NCBI RefSeq assembly: GCF_001457475.1
Contig: NZ_LN831029.1
Coordinates: 2,852,001-2,916,000, forward strand
Length of the DNA stretch: 64,000 bases
Direction of reading: 5' to 3'
DNA from: Achromobacter xylosoxidans
GTDB taxonomy: Bacteria > Pseudomonadota > Gammaproteobacteria > Burkholderiales > Burkholderiaceae_B
Positions 20,849-29,713 of this stretch are shown here, piece after piece. The notes under the pieces are model-generated. The model saw only the letters and a list, made by a program, of their open reading frames with translations. It made no database searches and was not told the origin of the DNA. How positions within the stretch are numbered: position 1 is the stretch's first letter; each line of letters opens with the position of its first letter. Both the position numbers and the translations under genes were made by a program.

Positions 20849-21601
20849 ATGAAGAAGACGTTGCTAGCCTTGCCCGTTGCGCTTGCCGCTTGTTTCGTTG
20901 CAACGGCCCAGGCCGAACCCACTGACCTGGGCGGCGGTTTCTCGCTCAGCGGCAATGCCACGATCGCCAGCGACTACCGCTTCCGCGGCTATTCGCAGAC
21001 CGACTTCCGGCCGGCCGCACAACTGGGCTTCGACCTGAACCACAGTTCCGGCTTCTACCTGGGCAACTGGAACTCCAACGTGTCCAGCTTCGTCTTCACC
21101 GACGGCAACCTTGAAATGGACTTCTACGGCGGCTGGAAGGGCGACGTGGGCGGTGGCTTCACGCTCGATGCCGGCGTGCTGCACTACTACTATCCGGGTT
21201 CCAGCTCGCCCAAGGGCGGCAACTACAACAACACCGACCTGTACCTGGCCGGGACCTACGGCAACTACACGCTGAAGTACTCCTACACGCCCAGCGACTT
21301 CTTCAGCACGCCCGACAGCAAGGGCACCTGGTACCTGGACGGCACCGCCAACTTCGACCTGGGCGACGGCTGGGGCCTGGTGGGGCACCTGGGTTACCAG
21401 AAGCTCAAGAACCAGGTCAACATGGACGGCGATTCCATCAGCCATTACGTCGACTACAAGCTCGGGGTGACCAAGGACCTGAAGGGCTGGGTGCTGGGCC
21501 TGGCGGCGGTGGGCGCCACCAAGGACAACTGGCTGCCGACCAAGTACGGCCATCCGTCGGGCCGCCTGGGCGCGGTGTTCTCGGTGTCGCGCTCGTTCTG
21601 A
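20849..21601 (+). CDS. TorF-family putative outer-membrane protein
   Basis: The 250-residue protein has a signal peptide (cleavage near AQA-E at 22-23) and a beta-barrel pattern of alternating aromatic and polar residues ending in the outer-membrane signature phenylalanine (SVSRSF). The family hallmark ASDYRFRGYSQTDFRPA is present near residue 44. The name TorF is from genome pipelines; no transport role is established. It has its own terminator and no obvious operon partner. Confidence 0.85.
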   Translation: MKKTLLALPVALAACFVATAQAEPTDLGGGFSLSGNATIASDYRFRGYSQTDFRPAAQLGFDLNHSSGFYLGNWNSNVSSFVFTDGNLEMDFYGGWKGDVGGGFTLDAGVLHYYYPGSSSPKGGNYNNTDLYLAGTYGNYTLKYSYTPSDFFSTPDSKGTWYLDGTANFDLGDGWGLVGHLGYQKLKNQVNMDGDSISHYVDYKLGVTKDLKGWVLGLAAVGATKDNWLPTKYGHPSGRLGAVFSVSRSF

Positions 21602-21651
21602 TTCCCATCCGTGGCGGCGCCCTGACCGGCGCCGGCTTTGGGGGGCTTGAT

Positions 21652-21694
21652 GGAGACTGCCCGGCGGGCCGTCTCCGGCAAGTCCCCCTTTTTT
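21652..21694 (+). terminator. Terminator after the outer-membrane protein gene
   Basis: GGAGAC-GCCC pairs with GGGC-GTCTCC at 21652-21676 with one mismatch, and a T-run CCCCCTTTTTT follows about 8 bases later. The gap makes it somewhat atypical. Confidence 0.6.
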
Positions 21695-21757
21695 CCGGGG
21701 GCGGGCGCGGCCTGGTAAATATACTGGGCGCTTCATCGCCAGACGCCAGATGCCCCA

Positions 21758-22660
21758 ATGATCGAAACCCGCCTGTTGCGGCAATTCATCGCCGTTGCCG
21801 AAGAGCTGCACTTCAACCGCGCCGCCGAGCGCTTGCACATGGCCCAGCCGCCCTTGAGCCAGGCGATACGCCGCCTCGAACAGGAGATCGGCTCGGCCCT
21901 GTTTGAGCGCAATAACCGCAGCGTGGCGTTGACGCCCGCGGGCGCCGCCTTTCTCGAGACGGCGCGCGGCACCTTGGCCGCGCTGGAGGAGGGCGTCGCG
22001 CACACGCGCCGGGTGGCGCAGGGCATGGCGGGGCACTTGACGCTCACCTTCCTCAATATCGCGCCCTATGCCGAACTGCTGCGTGCCTTGCGCGACTATC
22101 GCCGCGATACGCCGGCGGTCGCCTTCACGCTACGCGAGGCTTCGACGCGCGAGCAGGTGGCTGCGCTGGAAAGCGGCGCGGCCGATGTCGGCTTCCTGCG
22201 CACGCCCGGCACGACGACGCCGGATCTATGCCTGGAGCCCATCCTGCGCGAACCGATCGTCGTGGCGCTGCCCGCGGGCCATTCGCGGGCGGGGCAGGAC
22301 GCGGTTGCGCTGGCGTCCCTGGCGGACGAGGCGTTCGTGGCGTCGCCGCGGGCGTCGGGCCAGGGCTTTCACGACCAATTGGTGCAGTTGTGCCGGACCG
22401 CGGGCTTCGCGCCGCGGATCGTGCAACATGGCCGCCAGTTGCAGACGCTGGTGGCGCTGGTGGCGGCGGGCTTCGGCATCGCTATGCTGCCGGCGTCGTT
22501 GGCGCTGCCTGACCGGTCCGATATCGTGTTCCGGCCATTGCTGGCGGACGCGCCGGATAGCCTGCTGCAACTGGAGCTGCTGATGGCATGGAACCATGTC
22601 CGCGTCTCGCCGGTGAGGGATCGCTTCATTGACGCGATCCGGCGGGCCATGGTCGGCTGA
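21758..22660 (+). CDS. LysR-family regulator
   Basis: The 300-residue protein has an N-terminal winged helix (LHFNRAAERLHMAQPPLSQAI, about 18-40) and a co-inducer domain, like CatM/BenM-type regulators. It stands upstream of, and in the same direction as, an MFS gene that begins 108 bases later. The spacer is AT-rich and probably holds the target promoter. Most LysR regulators are divergent from their target; here the tandem arrangement is less common. Confidence 0.88.
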   Translation: MIETRLLRQFIAVAEELHFNRAAERLHMAQPPLSQAIRRLEQEIGSALFERNNRSVALTPAGAAFLETARGTLAALEEGVAHTRRVAQGMAGHLTLTFLNIAPYAELLRALRDYRRDTPAVAFTLREASTREQVAALESGAADVGFLRTPGTTTPDLCLEPILREPIVVALPAGHSRAGQDAVALASLADEAFVASPRASGQGFHDQLVQLCRTAGFAPRIVQHGRQLQTLVALVAAGFGIAMLPASLALPDRSDIVFRPLLADAPDSLLQLELLMAWNHVRVSPVRDRFIDAIRRAMVG

Positions 22661-22767
22661 GAAATAAGACAAAAAACGTCTCACTGGACCATAAACAAGA
22701 TATTTTACGAACCGCATCGCGATCCCTAAGCTCAGAGGCATCTTCCTTTTCCGAGTCCGGGGTCGCG

Positions 22768-23937
22768 ATGCCTGCCGCCGTCTACCTGTTTTCCCTTTGC
22801 ACGTTTGCCTTTGGCCTGTCCGAGTTCGTGGTGGCCGGGCTGGTGTCGGCCATGGCCCATGACCTGCTGGCGCCGGTCCAGGCCGTGGGCGGGGCGGTCG
22901 CCGCCTATGCTTTCGGCGCTGCCGTGGGCGCACCGTTCCTGACCGCATTGGCGGCGGGATGGCAGGACCGCCGCCAGCTGGCGCTGGCGATGGCGGCGCT
23001 GACGATCGGCAGCGCCGCCATCGGCCTGGCCTCGACGCTGAGCGGCGTTCTGGTCCTGCGCTTCGCCGTGGGCCTGGCGCATGGCGTCTTCATGGCGGTG
23101 GCGTCGGATGCCGCGACGCGCCTGGTCGGCCCGGCGCGCGCGGGCAGGGCGCTGTCGCTGGTGTGGCTGGGGCTGACACTGGCATTGGCCGTCGGGGTGC
23201 CGCTGGGCACCTATCTCGGCAGCGTCTGGTCGTGGCGTGCCGTGTTCCTGGCGATGGCGGCGCTCGGGCTGCTGGGCATGGGCGGCCTGCTGCTGCTGAT
23301 GCCGCCGCGTCCGCCTGCGGGCCAGGCCGCCGGCGCGGCTGCCGCGCTGCGTGCCCTGCGGCACCCGCAAATGCTCATGACGGCCGGCGTGGGCGCCCTG
23401 GTCAGCGTTGCCGTGTTCGCCTTTTTCACCTTCATTTCGCCTTATCTGCTGCAGGTGGCGTCGGCCGATGCGCGCTGGTTGAGCCTGGCGATGCTGCTGT
23501 TCGGCGCGTGCACGGTCGGCGGCAATCTGCTGGGAGGCTATCTGGCCGATGGGCCGGCGCCCGATCGCAATGCACAGAGGGCGTTGGCCGCGCTGGCCCT
23601 GAACCTCTGCGGCCTGTTCCTGCTGCGGCATTCGCCGGTCGCGGTGGCGGCGTTGGCGGGAGGGCTGGGGCTGTGCTTTTTTGCCATCGTCACGATGCTG
23701 ACGCTACGGCTGCTGGCGTTGGCGCGGCGCTACGTGCCGGCGTCCACGGCCGCCGCGGCCGGCTTGAACATCGCGTCGTTCAATCTGGGGACGGCCTTGG
23801 GCGGCGCGTTGGGCAGCTTGGTGATCGCGGCGGGAGGCCTCGCCGGCCTGCCGCTGGCGGGGGCGGCGGCGGCCGTGGTCGCGGCGGCGGCGCTGCGCTG
23901 GCAGGCGGCCAGGACCCCGCTGAGGCAGGCCGCCTGA
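22768..23937 (+). CDS. MFS drug/metabolite exporter, DHA1-like
   Basis: The 389-residue protein is predicted to have 12 helices. It shows [17 protein letters not shown] in helix 1-2, [17 protein letters not shown] and [19 protein letters not shown], features of the AraJ/YdhP group of DHA1 exporters. The substrate is unknown. An adjacent tandem LysR gene upstream suggests that it is inducible. The first codon is at 22768 (ATG), 27 bases after an AT-rich promoter-like patch. Confidence 0.87.
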   Translation: MPAAVYLFSLCTFAFGLSEFVVAGLVSAMAHDLLAPVQAVGGAVAAYAFGAAVGAPFLTALAAGWQDRRQLALAMAALTIGSAAIGLASTLSGVLVLRFAVGLAHGVFMAVASDAATRLVGPARAGRALSLVWLGLTLALAVGVPLGTYLGSVWSWRAVFLAMAALGLLGMGGLLLLMPPRPPAGQAAGAAAALRALRHPQMLMTAGVGALVSVAVFAFFTFISPYLLQVASADARWLSLAMLLFGACTVGGNLLGGYLADGPAPDRNAQRALAALALNLCGLFLLRHSPVAVAALAGGLGLCFFAIVTMLTLRLLALARRYVPASTAAAAGLNIASFNLGTALGGALGSLVIAAGGLAGLPLAGAAAAVVAAAALRWQAARTPLRQAA

Positions 23938-23983
23938 TTCCTCTTACAATGCCGGGTTGCGTGAATTTTCTGGACTGCGTGAG

Positions 23984-25489
23984 ATGTCTGACGTTTTGAG
24001 TATCGAATCCCTGGACCTGGAAGCCCGGGGTATCGCCCGCCGCGATGGCAAGGTCGTGTTCGTGGAAGGCGCCTTGCCCGGCGAGCGGGTCACGGCGACC
24101 ACCGTGCGCCGCAAGCCGTCCTATGAAATCGCGCGGGTCGACCAGGTCATGCGCCCGTCGTCGCAGCGCGTCGCGCCGCGCTGCCCGCATTTCGGCGTCT
24201 GTGGCGGCTGTGCCATGCAGCATCTCGAACCGTCCACGCAGGTGGCGATCAAGCAGCGGTCGCTCGAAGACACCTTCTGGCACGTCGGCAAGCTGCGTCC
24301 GGCCCGCATCCTGGCGCCGCTGCATGGCCCGACCTGGGGCTACCGCTACCGCGCCCGCCTGTCGGTGCGCGTGGTGCCCAAGAAGGGCGGGGTGCTGGTG
24401 GGTTTTCACGAGCGCAAGAGCAGCTACGTGGCCGACATGCGCGAATGCCATGTGCTGCCGCGCCACGTCAGCGACCTGCTGATGCCGCTGCGCGCCATGA
24501 TCGCGTCGATGTCCGCGCCCGACCGCCTGCCGCAGGTGGAAGTGTCGCTGGGCGACGGCGTGACCGCGCTGGTGCTGCGCCACCTGCTGCCGCTGACCGA
24601 CCACGACATCGCCGTGCTGCGCGCCTTCGCCGACAAGCACGATGTGCAATGGTGGCTGCAGCCCAAGGGCCCGGACACGGTGCATCCGCTGGTGCCCGAG
24701 CATCGCGACGCGCTGACCTACACCATGCCCGAGTTCGGCCTGCGCATGCCGTACCGGCCGACCGACTTCACCCAGGTCAACCACGCCATCAACCGCGCGA
24801 TGGTGTCGCGCGCGCTGCAATTGCTGGAAGTGCAGCCGACCGACCGCGTCGCCGACCTGTTCTGTGGCCTGGGCAACTTCACGCTGCCGCTGGCCACCCA
24901 GGGCCGCGAGGCCGTGGGCGTGGAAGGCAGCAAGGCGCTGACCGACCGCGCCCATGAGGCCGCCGCGCGCCACGGGCTGGGCGAGCGCACCAGTTTCGCC
25001 ACCCTCAACCTGTTCGAGGTGGACGCCGAATGGCTGCGCGGCCTGGGCTTCTTCGACCGCATGCTGATCGATCCGCCGCGCGAAGGCGCGCAGGCCGTGG
25101 CGCAGGCGCTCTCGCAACTGAAGGCCGAGGAACGCCCGCGCCGCATCGTCTACGTGTCCTGTAATCCCGCCACGCTGGCGCGCGACGCCGCCATCATGGT
25201 GCACGAGGGCGGTTACCTGCTCAAGAGCGCCGGTGTCATCAACATGTTCCCGCACACCGGGCACGTGGAGTCCATTGCCGTGTTCGAATCGCTGGATGCC
25301 GAGGGCGTGCGCGAAGTGCAGGAGCGCGCCCGCCAGCGCGCCTTGCAGCAGGCTGCCGAGGCGGCGGCCGCCGAAGCGGAAAAGGAAGCAGCGGCTGCCG
25401 AGAAGGCCGCGTCCAAGCAGGCGGCCACCGAGGCCTACCACGCCCGCGTCGCGGCCGAAGGCGAGGCGCCGGCGCAAAGCCAGGCGTGA
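23984..25489 (+). CDS. rlmD: 23S rRNA (uracil-1939-C5)-methyltransferase RlmD
   Basis: RlmD methylates U1939 of 23S rRNA with SAM and carries a [4Fe-4S] cluster. The protein (501 residues) has an N-terminal TRAM domain, cluster cysteines in [11 protein letters not shown] near residue 66-75 and a further Cys about 75 residues later (RECHVL), the SAM motif [14 protein letters not shown], and the late DPPREGAQ and [12 protein letters not shown], whose Cys is the catalytic nucleophile. After residue 440 it has an Ala/Glu/Lys-rich tail predicted to be coiled coil, about 55 residues longer than usual. A TACAAT box at 23945-23950 may be its -10. Confidence 0.93.
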   Translation: MSDVLSIESLDLEARGIARRDGKVVFVEGALPGERVTATTVRRKPSYEIARVDQVMRPSSQRVAPRCPHFGVCGGCAMQHLEPSTQVAIKQRSLEDTFWHVGKLRPARILAPLHGPTWGYRYRARLSVRVVPKKGGVLVGFHERKSSYVADMRECHVLPRHVSDLLMPLRAMIASMSAPDRLPQVEVSLGDGVTALVLRHLLPLTDHDIAVLRAFADKHDVQWWLQPKGPDTVHPLVPEHRDALTYTMPEFGLRMPYRPTDFTQVNHAINRAMVSRALQLLEVQPTDRVADLFCGLGNFTLPLATQGREAVGVEGSKALTDRAHEAAARHGLGERTSFATLNLFEVDAEWLRGLGFFDRMLIDPPREGAQAVAQALSQLKAEERPRRIVYVSCNPATLARDAAIMVHEGGYLLKSAGVINMFPHTGHVESIAVFESLDAEGVREVQERARQRALQQAAEAAAAEAEKEAAAAEKAASKQAATEAYHARVAAEGEAPAQSQA

Positions 25490-25524
25490 GACCCCGACCC
25501 GGCGTGGACCGGGCCGCATGCAAG

Positions 25525-25556
25525 AAGGGCAGGCCGGTTGGCTTGCCCTTTTTTCT
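25525..25556 (+). terminator. Terminator of rlmD
   Basis: AAGGGCA-GGCC pairs with GGCTTGCCCTT across GGTT, followed by TTTTTT. It reaches the end of the convergent cueR gene. Confidence 0.8.
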
Positions 25557-25948
25557 TAGTGGGAGCGCCCCAGGTCTTCCAGGATGGGGCAGTCGGGTCG
25601 ATCATCCCCGTGGCAGTTGTGCGCCAGGTGCTTGAGCGTGGCCGCCATGTCGCGCAGGGCGCAGGCCTTGCGTTCCAGTTCGGCCACGTGTTCGAGCGCG
25701 ATGCGCTTGACGTCGGCGCTGGCGCGGCTGCGGTCGCGCCACAACGCCAGCAGCTCGTTCATCTGCTCCACCGAGAAGCCCAGGTCGCGCGCGCGCCGCA
25801 CGAAGCGCAGCGTATGCAAGTCATGCTCGCTGTAGACGCGGTAGCCCGAATCCTTGCGCAACGCCGGGCCGATCAGGCCGATGCTTTCGTAGTAGCGGAT
25901 CATCTTGGCGGAGATGCCGGATTCCTGGGCGGCTTGTCCGATGTTCAT
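25556..25948 (-). CDS. cueR: Copper-responsive MerR-family activator CueR
   Basis: The 130-residue protein has the MerR winged helix (MNIGQAAQESGISAKMIRYYE) and a dimerisation helix. The metal-sensing residues of CueR are at the expected places: Cys112 and Cys120 in NCHGDDRPDC, and Ser77, which restricts the site to monovalent ions. It activates promoters with a 19-base spacer when Cu(I), Ag(I) or Au(I) binds. It lies 26 bases downstream of copA on the same strand, so it is probably cotranscribed with the gene it controls and is therefore autoregulated. Confidence 0.95.
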   Translation of the reverse strand: MNIGQAAQESGISAKMIRYYESIGLIGPALRKDSGYRVYSEHDLHTLRFVRRARDLGFSVEQMNELLALWRDRSRASADVKRIALEHVAELERKACALRDMAATLKHLAHNCHGDDRPDCPILEDLGRSH

Positions 25949-25974
25949 GTGAGGTCTCCTGGTTGGCTGGCGCG

Positions 25975-28248
25975 TCAGTGCGCGGCGCGCGGGCGGAAGG
26001 TCTTCAGGCGCAGCGCGTTGCCCAGCACGAACACGCTGGACAGCGCCATGGCGCCGGCCGCGAAGATCGGCGACAGCGACAGGCCATAGGCCGGATACAG
26101 GGCGCCCGCCGCCAGCGGGATCAGCGCGGCGTTGTAGGCGAAGGCCCAGAACAGGTTCTGGCGGATGTTGGCCAGCGTGGCGCGGCTGAGCGCGATGGCG
26201 TTCGGCACGCCGTGCAGGTCGTCGGCCATCAGCACCACGGATGCGGCCTCGATGGCGACGTCGGTGCCGGTGCCGATGGCGATGCCGGTATCGGCCGCGG
26301 CCAGCGCCGGCGCGTCGTTGATGCCGTCGCCGACGAAGGCCAGCTTGCGGCCGCCGGCGCGCAGCGCGGTGATGGCCTCGACCTTGCCGTCGGGCAGCAC
26401 TTCGGCGCGCACTTCGTCGATGCCCAGCTGGCGCGCCACGGCCTGCGCCGTGTGGCGGTTGTCGCCGGTGATCATGGCGGTCTTCAGGCCCTGCGCGTGC
26501 AGCGCCGCGATGGCGTCCACGGCCGACGGCTTGACCGGATCGGTCACCGCGATCATGGCGGCGGCCCGGCGGTCGATGGCGACGTAGATCGGCGTCTTGC
26601 CTTCGTTGCCCCACTGCTCGGCGCGCTGGCCGAAGGCGCTGACGTCCACGCCGCGCTCGGCCATCAGCCGGTCGGCGCCTGCCAGCACGCGCTTGCCGGC
26701 CACGCTGGCTTCGACCCCGGCGCCGGTGATGGCGGCGAAGCCTTCGGCCGGCAGCAGGTCGATCTTGCGGTCGGCGGCGGCCGCCACGATGGCCAGCGCG
26801 ATCGGGTGCTCGGAGCGCGCCTGCACCGACGCGACCCATTGCAGCACGTCCGCATCACGGAAGCCTGCGGCCGGCTCCAGTTCGGTCAGGGTCGGCTTGC
26901 CCAGCGTCAGCGTGCCCGTCTTGTCGAAGGCCACCACCTGCACGTCGCGCAGCGTCTGCAACGCGTCGCCCTGGCGGAACAGCACGCCCATTTCGGCGGC
27001 GCGGCCGGTCCCGACCATGATCGAGGTCGGCGTGGCCAGGCCCATGGCGCAAGGGCAGGCGATGATCAGCACCGCCACCGCGTTGACCAGCGCATGCGAC
27101 AACGCCGGCGCCGGCCCCAGGAAGAGCCAGGCCAGGAAGGTCAAGAGCGCCATGCCCATCACGGCCGGCACGAACCAGGCGGTGACCTGGTCGACCAGCG
27201 CCTGGATCGGCAGGCGCGCGCCCTGGGCGGCTTCAACCATGCGGATGATGCGCGCCAGCATGGTGTCGGCGCCGGTGTGGGTGACGCGCAGCGTGAAGCT
27301 GCCCGACGTATTGAGCGTGCCGCCGGTGGCCTGCATGCCCGGCTGCTTTTCCACCGGCACCGGTTCGCCGGTCAGCATCGACTCGTCGACGTACGAGCTG
27401 CCTTCGATGATCTCGCCGTCCAGCGGGATCTTCTCGCCGGGACGCACCACCACGATATCGCCCTTGCGCACCTGTTCGATGGCGATGTCCTGCGGCTGGC
27501 CGTCGCGCAGCACGCGCGCGGTGCGCGGCTGCAGGCCGATCAGGCGCTTGATGGCGGCGCCGGTCTTGCCCTTGGCGCGCGCTTCCAGCGTGCGGCCAAG
27601 CAGGATCAGCGTGACGATGACGGCGGCGGCTTCGTAATAGACGTTGCGGGCGCTTTCCGGCAGCCAGTCCGGCGCGAAGGTGGCGACCACCGAGTAGCCC
27701 CAGGCCGCGCCGGCGCCCAGCGCCACCAGCGAGTTCATCTCGGGGGCGCGGCGCCACAGCGCCACCAGGCCTTTGCTGAAGAAGTGGCGGCCGGGCCAGG
27801 CCAGCACGGCCGTGGTCAGCACGAACTGCAATAGCCAGCTGTTCTGCTGGCCGATGTTGGCCAGCACCCAGTGGTGCATGGCGGGGATCAGGTGCGAGCC
27901 CATTTCCAGGGCGAACACGGGCAGCGTCAGCACCAGCGCGGCGATGAAGGCGCGCTGCAGGCGCCGCGCCTCTGCGTCACGCGCCTCGGACTGGCGTTCG
28001 GCGTGGTCGTCCTGGGCGGCGATCGGGCGCGCCTCGTAGCCCATCTTGACCACGGCCTCGACCAGGGCGTCGGGCCGGGCCGCGGCCGGGTCATAGGCCA
28101 CCAGGGCGCGTTCGGTGGCCAGGTTGACCTGGGCCTGGGCGACACCCGGGACGCGGGTCAGGGCCTTTTCCACGCGCTTCACGCAGGACGCGCAGGTCAT
28201 GCCCTCGATGGCAAGTTCAAGCTCGACGGAAGGGTTGGCAACGCTCAT
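25975..28248 (-). CDS. copA: Cu(I)-exporting P-type ATPase CopA
   Basis: CopA exports Cu(I) from cytoplasm to periplasm. The 757-residue protein has one N-terminal metal-binding domain with GMTCASC (Cys19, Cys22), eight predicted helices, the ion-path motif CPC at 398-400, the phosphorylation site DKTGTLT, and [14 protein letters not shown] in the hinge. Most E. coli-type CopA proteins have two N-terminal domains, so this is the one-domain form. It is divergent from copZ and both face the CueR boxes at 28278-28353. Confidence 0.95.
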   Translation of the reverse strand: MSVANPSVELELAIEGMTCASCVKRVEKALTRVPGVAQAQVNLATERALVAYDPAAARPDALVEAVVKMGYEARPIAAQDDHAERQSEARDAEARRLQRAFIAALVLTLPVFALEMGSHLIPAMHHWVLANIGQQNSWLLQFVLTTAVLAWPGRHFFSKGLVALWRRAPEMNSLVALGAGAAWGYSVVATFAPDWLPESARNVYYEAAAVIVTLILLGRTLEARAKGKTGAAIKRLIGLQPRTARVLRDGQPQDIAIEQVRKGDIVVVRPGEKIPLDGEIIEGSSYVDESMLTGEPVPVEKQPGMQATGGTLNTSGSFTLRVTHTGADTMLARIIRMVEAAQGARLPIQALVDQVTAWFVPAVMGMALLTFLAWLFLGPAPALSHALVNAVAVLIIACPCAMGLATPTSIMVGTGRAAEMGVLFRQGDALQTLRDVQVVAFDKTGTLTLGKPTLTELEPAAGFRDADVLQWVASVQARSEHPIALAIVAAAADRKIDLLPAEGFAAITGAGVEASVAGKRVLAGADRLMAERGVDVSAFGQRAEQWGNEGKTPIYVAIDRRAAAMIAVTDPVKPSAVDAIAALHAQGLKTAMITGDNRHTAQAVARQLGIDEVRAEVLPDGKVEAITALRAGGRKLAFVGDGINDAPALAAADTGIAIGTGTDVAIEAASVVLMADDLHGVPNAIALSRATLANIRQNLFWAFAYNAALIPLAAGALYPAYGLSLSPIFAAGAMALSSVFVLGNALRLKTFRPRAAH

Positions 28249-28277
28249 GGCAGTCTCGGTTGAGGTAGGAAGACCTC

Positions 28278-28308
28278 AGTTTCATCCTTCCAATGATGGG
28301 AAGGTCAA
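28278..28308 (-). promoter_or_regulatory. CueR box and promoter facing copA
   Basis: The CueR dyad CCTTCC-N7-GGAAGG lies at 28286-28304. On the minus strand it sits between TTGACC (28308-28303) and GAAACT (28283-28278) with the 19-base spacer characteristic of MerR-family promoters. It should drive copA-cueR. Confidence 0.8.
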
Positions 28309-28322
28309 GGATTATTCTACGC

Positions 28323-28353
28323 TTGACCTTCCTATAATGGGAAGGTCTAAGCT
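28323..28353 (+). promoter_or_regulatory. CueR box and promoter facing copZ
   Basis: GACCTTCC-N7-GGAAGGTC forms a perfect dyad at 28325-28347, between TTGACC (28323-28328) and TAAGCT (28348-28353), again with a 19-base spacer. It should drive copZ. Confidence 0.85.
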
Positions 28354-28410
28354 GGATTCCAGTTCGCACCGAAGGCGGCGCGACCATCCTTGATTCACAC
28401 GGAGAACACC

Positions 28411-28611
28411 ATGAGCATCCAATTCCAAGTCCTCGACATGACCTGCGGCCATTGCGTCAAGACCATCACTGGCGCGGTGACGGCAGCCGTGCCGGGGGCC
28501 AGCGTGGCGGTGGACCTGTCCACGCACCGCGTGACGGTCACCGGCAGCGACCAGGCCGACAAGGTCGAAGCCGCCATCCGCGACGCCGGCTACGAGCCGC
28601 AGCCGGTGTAA
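28411..28611 (+). CDS. copZ: Copper chaperone CopZ-like protein
   Basis: This 66-residue cytosolic protein is one heavy-metal-associated domain with the binding motif MTCGHC (Cys12, Cys15). It most likely delivers Cu(I) to CopA or sequesters it. The gene lies opposite copA behind its own CueR promoter, which supports a copper role over other metals. The ATG follows GGAG with an 8-base spacing. Confidence 0.92.
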   Translation: MSIQFQVLDMTCGHCVKTITGAVTAAVPGASVAVDLSTHRVTVTGSDQADKVEAAIRDAGYEPQPV

Positions 28612-28619
28612 GGGCGGGC

Positions 28620-28655
28620 CGCCGCCAGGCGTATGATAGATAACGTCTGGCGGCG
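28620..28655. repeat. Inverted repeat downstream of copZ
   Basis: CGCCGCCAG at 28620-28628 pairs with CTGGCGGCG at 28647-28655, extended inward by GCGT/ACGT with one G-U pair, leaving a 10-base loop. There is no following T run, so its role as a terminator of copZ is weak. Confidence 0.55.
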
Positions 28656-28664
28656 ATGAGTTTG

Positions 28665-28740
28665 TTATTGTCAAAAACTATCAATCAATTAAACTAATTA
28701 AATTTGATTAATTAATAGTTGGGATTTATCATTCTTTCCA
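28665..28740 (+). promoter_or_regulatory. AT-rich island upstream of peroxiredoxin gene
   Basis: A stretch of about 60 bases is nearly free of G and C, in strong contrast to its surroundings. It contains CTAT at 28678-28681 and ATAG at 28715-28718 and many AATTAA/TTAATT pieces. It is a candidate promoter and binding site for a peroxide regulator such as OxyR or a nucleoid protein, but I cannot assign the regulator. Confidence 0.5.
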
Positions 28741-28780
28741 TGGTGGTTGAACAGACCCCGCTACCCCAAGGAGAGATTGA

Positions 28781-29509
28781 ATGCTGCAAAACCGTGAAGG
28801 CCAACGTGTTCCCAACGTAACGTTCCCCGTCCGCGAGGGCAACACCTGGAAGAAGGTCACGACCGACGACCTGTTCAAGAACAAGACGGTCGTGGTCTTT
28901 TCGCTTCCCGGCGCTTTCACGCCGACCTGCTCGTCGACCCACTTGCCGCGCTACAACGAACTGGCTCCGGCCTTCTTCGCCGCCGGCGTCGACAGCATCG
29001 TCTGCGTGTCGGTCAACGACACCTTCGTCATGAACGAATGGGCCAAGGACCAGGAATCGGCCAACATCACGCTGCTGCCCGACGGCAACGGCGAATTCAC
29101 CGAAGGCATGGGCATGCTGGTCGACAAGAGCGACCTGGGCTTCGGCAAGCGCAGCTGGCGCTATTCCATGCTGGTCAAGGACGGCGTGGTGCAGAAGATG
29201 TTCATCGAGCCCGAAAAGGAAGGCGACCCGTTTGAAGTGTCGGATGCCGACACCATGCTGGCCCACTTCGCCCCGTCGGCCAAGAAGCCCGACCAGGTCG
29301 TGGTGTTCTCCAAGCCCGGCTGCCCGTTCTGCGTGGAAGCCAAGGCGCTGCTCGAAGACAAGGGCTATGCCCCGATCGAGATCCCGCTGGAGAACAAGGT
29401 GCGCGGCCGCGTGATCGGCGCCGTGTCCGGCAAGGGCACCGCTCCGCAGGTGTTCATCAACGGTTCGCTGATCGGCGGCCTGGAAGACCTGAAGGCGCAC
29501 TTCGCCTGA
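28781..29509 (+). CDS. Hybrid peroxiredoxin-5/glutaredoxin
   Basis: The 242-residue protein fuses an atypical 2-Cys peroxiredoxin (residues 1-165) with a C-terminal glutaredoxin (170-242). The peroxidatic Cys50 is in PGAFTPTC, and the glutaredoxin site is CPFC (Cys181, Cys184). Fusions of this kind, known from Haemophilus and Neisseria, reduce H2O2 and alkyl peroxides with glutathione. An upstream AT-rich region and the adjacent flavoprotein suggest oxidative-stress control. Cytoplasmic by lack of signal. Confidence 0.93.
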   Translation: MLQNREGQRVPNVTFPVREGNTWKKVTTDDLFKNKTVVVFSLPGAFTPTCSSTHLPRYNELAPAFFAAGVDSIVCVSVNDTFVMNEWAKDQESANITLLPDGNGEFTEGMGMLVDKSDLGFGKRSWRYSMLVKDGVVQKMFIEPEKEGDPFEVSDADTMLAHFAPSAKKPDQVVVFSKPGCPFCVEAKALLEDKGYAPIEIPLENKVRGRVIGAVSGKGTAPQVFINGSLIGGLEDLKAHFA

Positions 29510-29713
29510 TGCTGGCCGGGAAGGGGACGCAGTCCCTTTCCCTTGCCGCGGCCGCTCCCGCAAGGAGCGGTCCGGCGCGCCGGTTTCCCTTTTTCCGCAT
29601 CTTCGCGCGGCCCCCAGGGGGTGCCGCGGGACGGCGTTCGTCCCGAGGGTGCGCAACAAGGCGGAATCCGCCTTTGACAACGTTTGCTCCACGCCACACC
29701 GGGGGATCCACTC

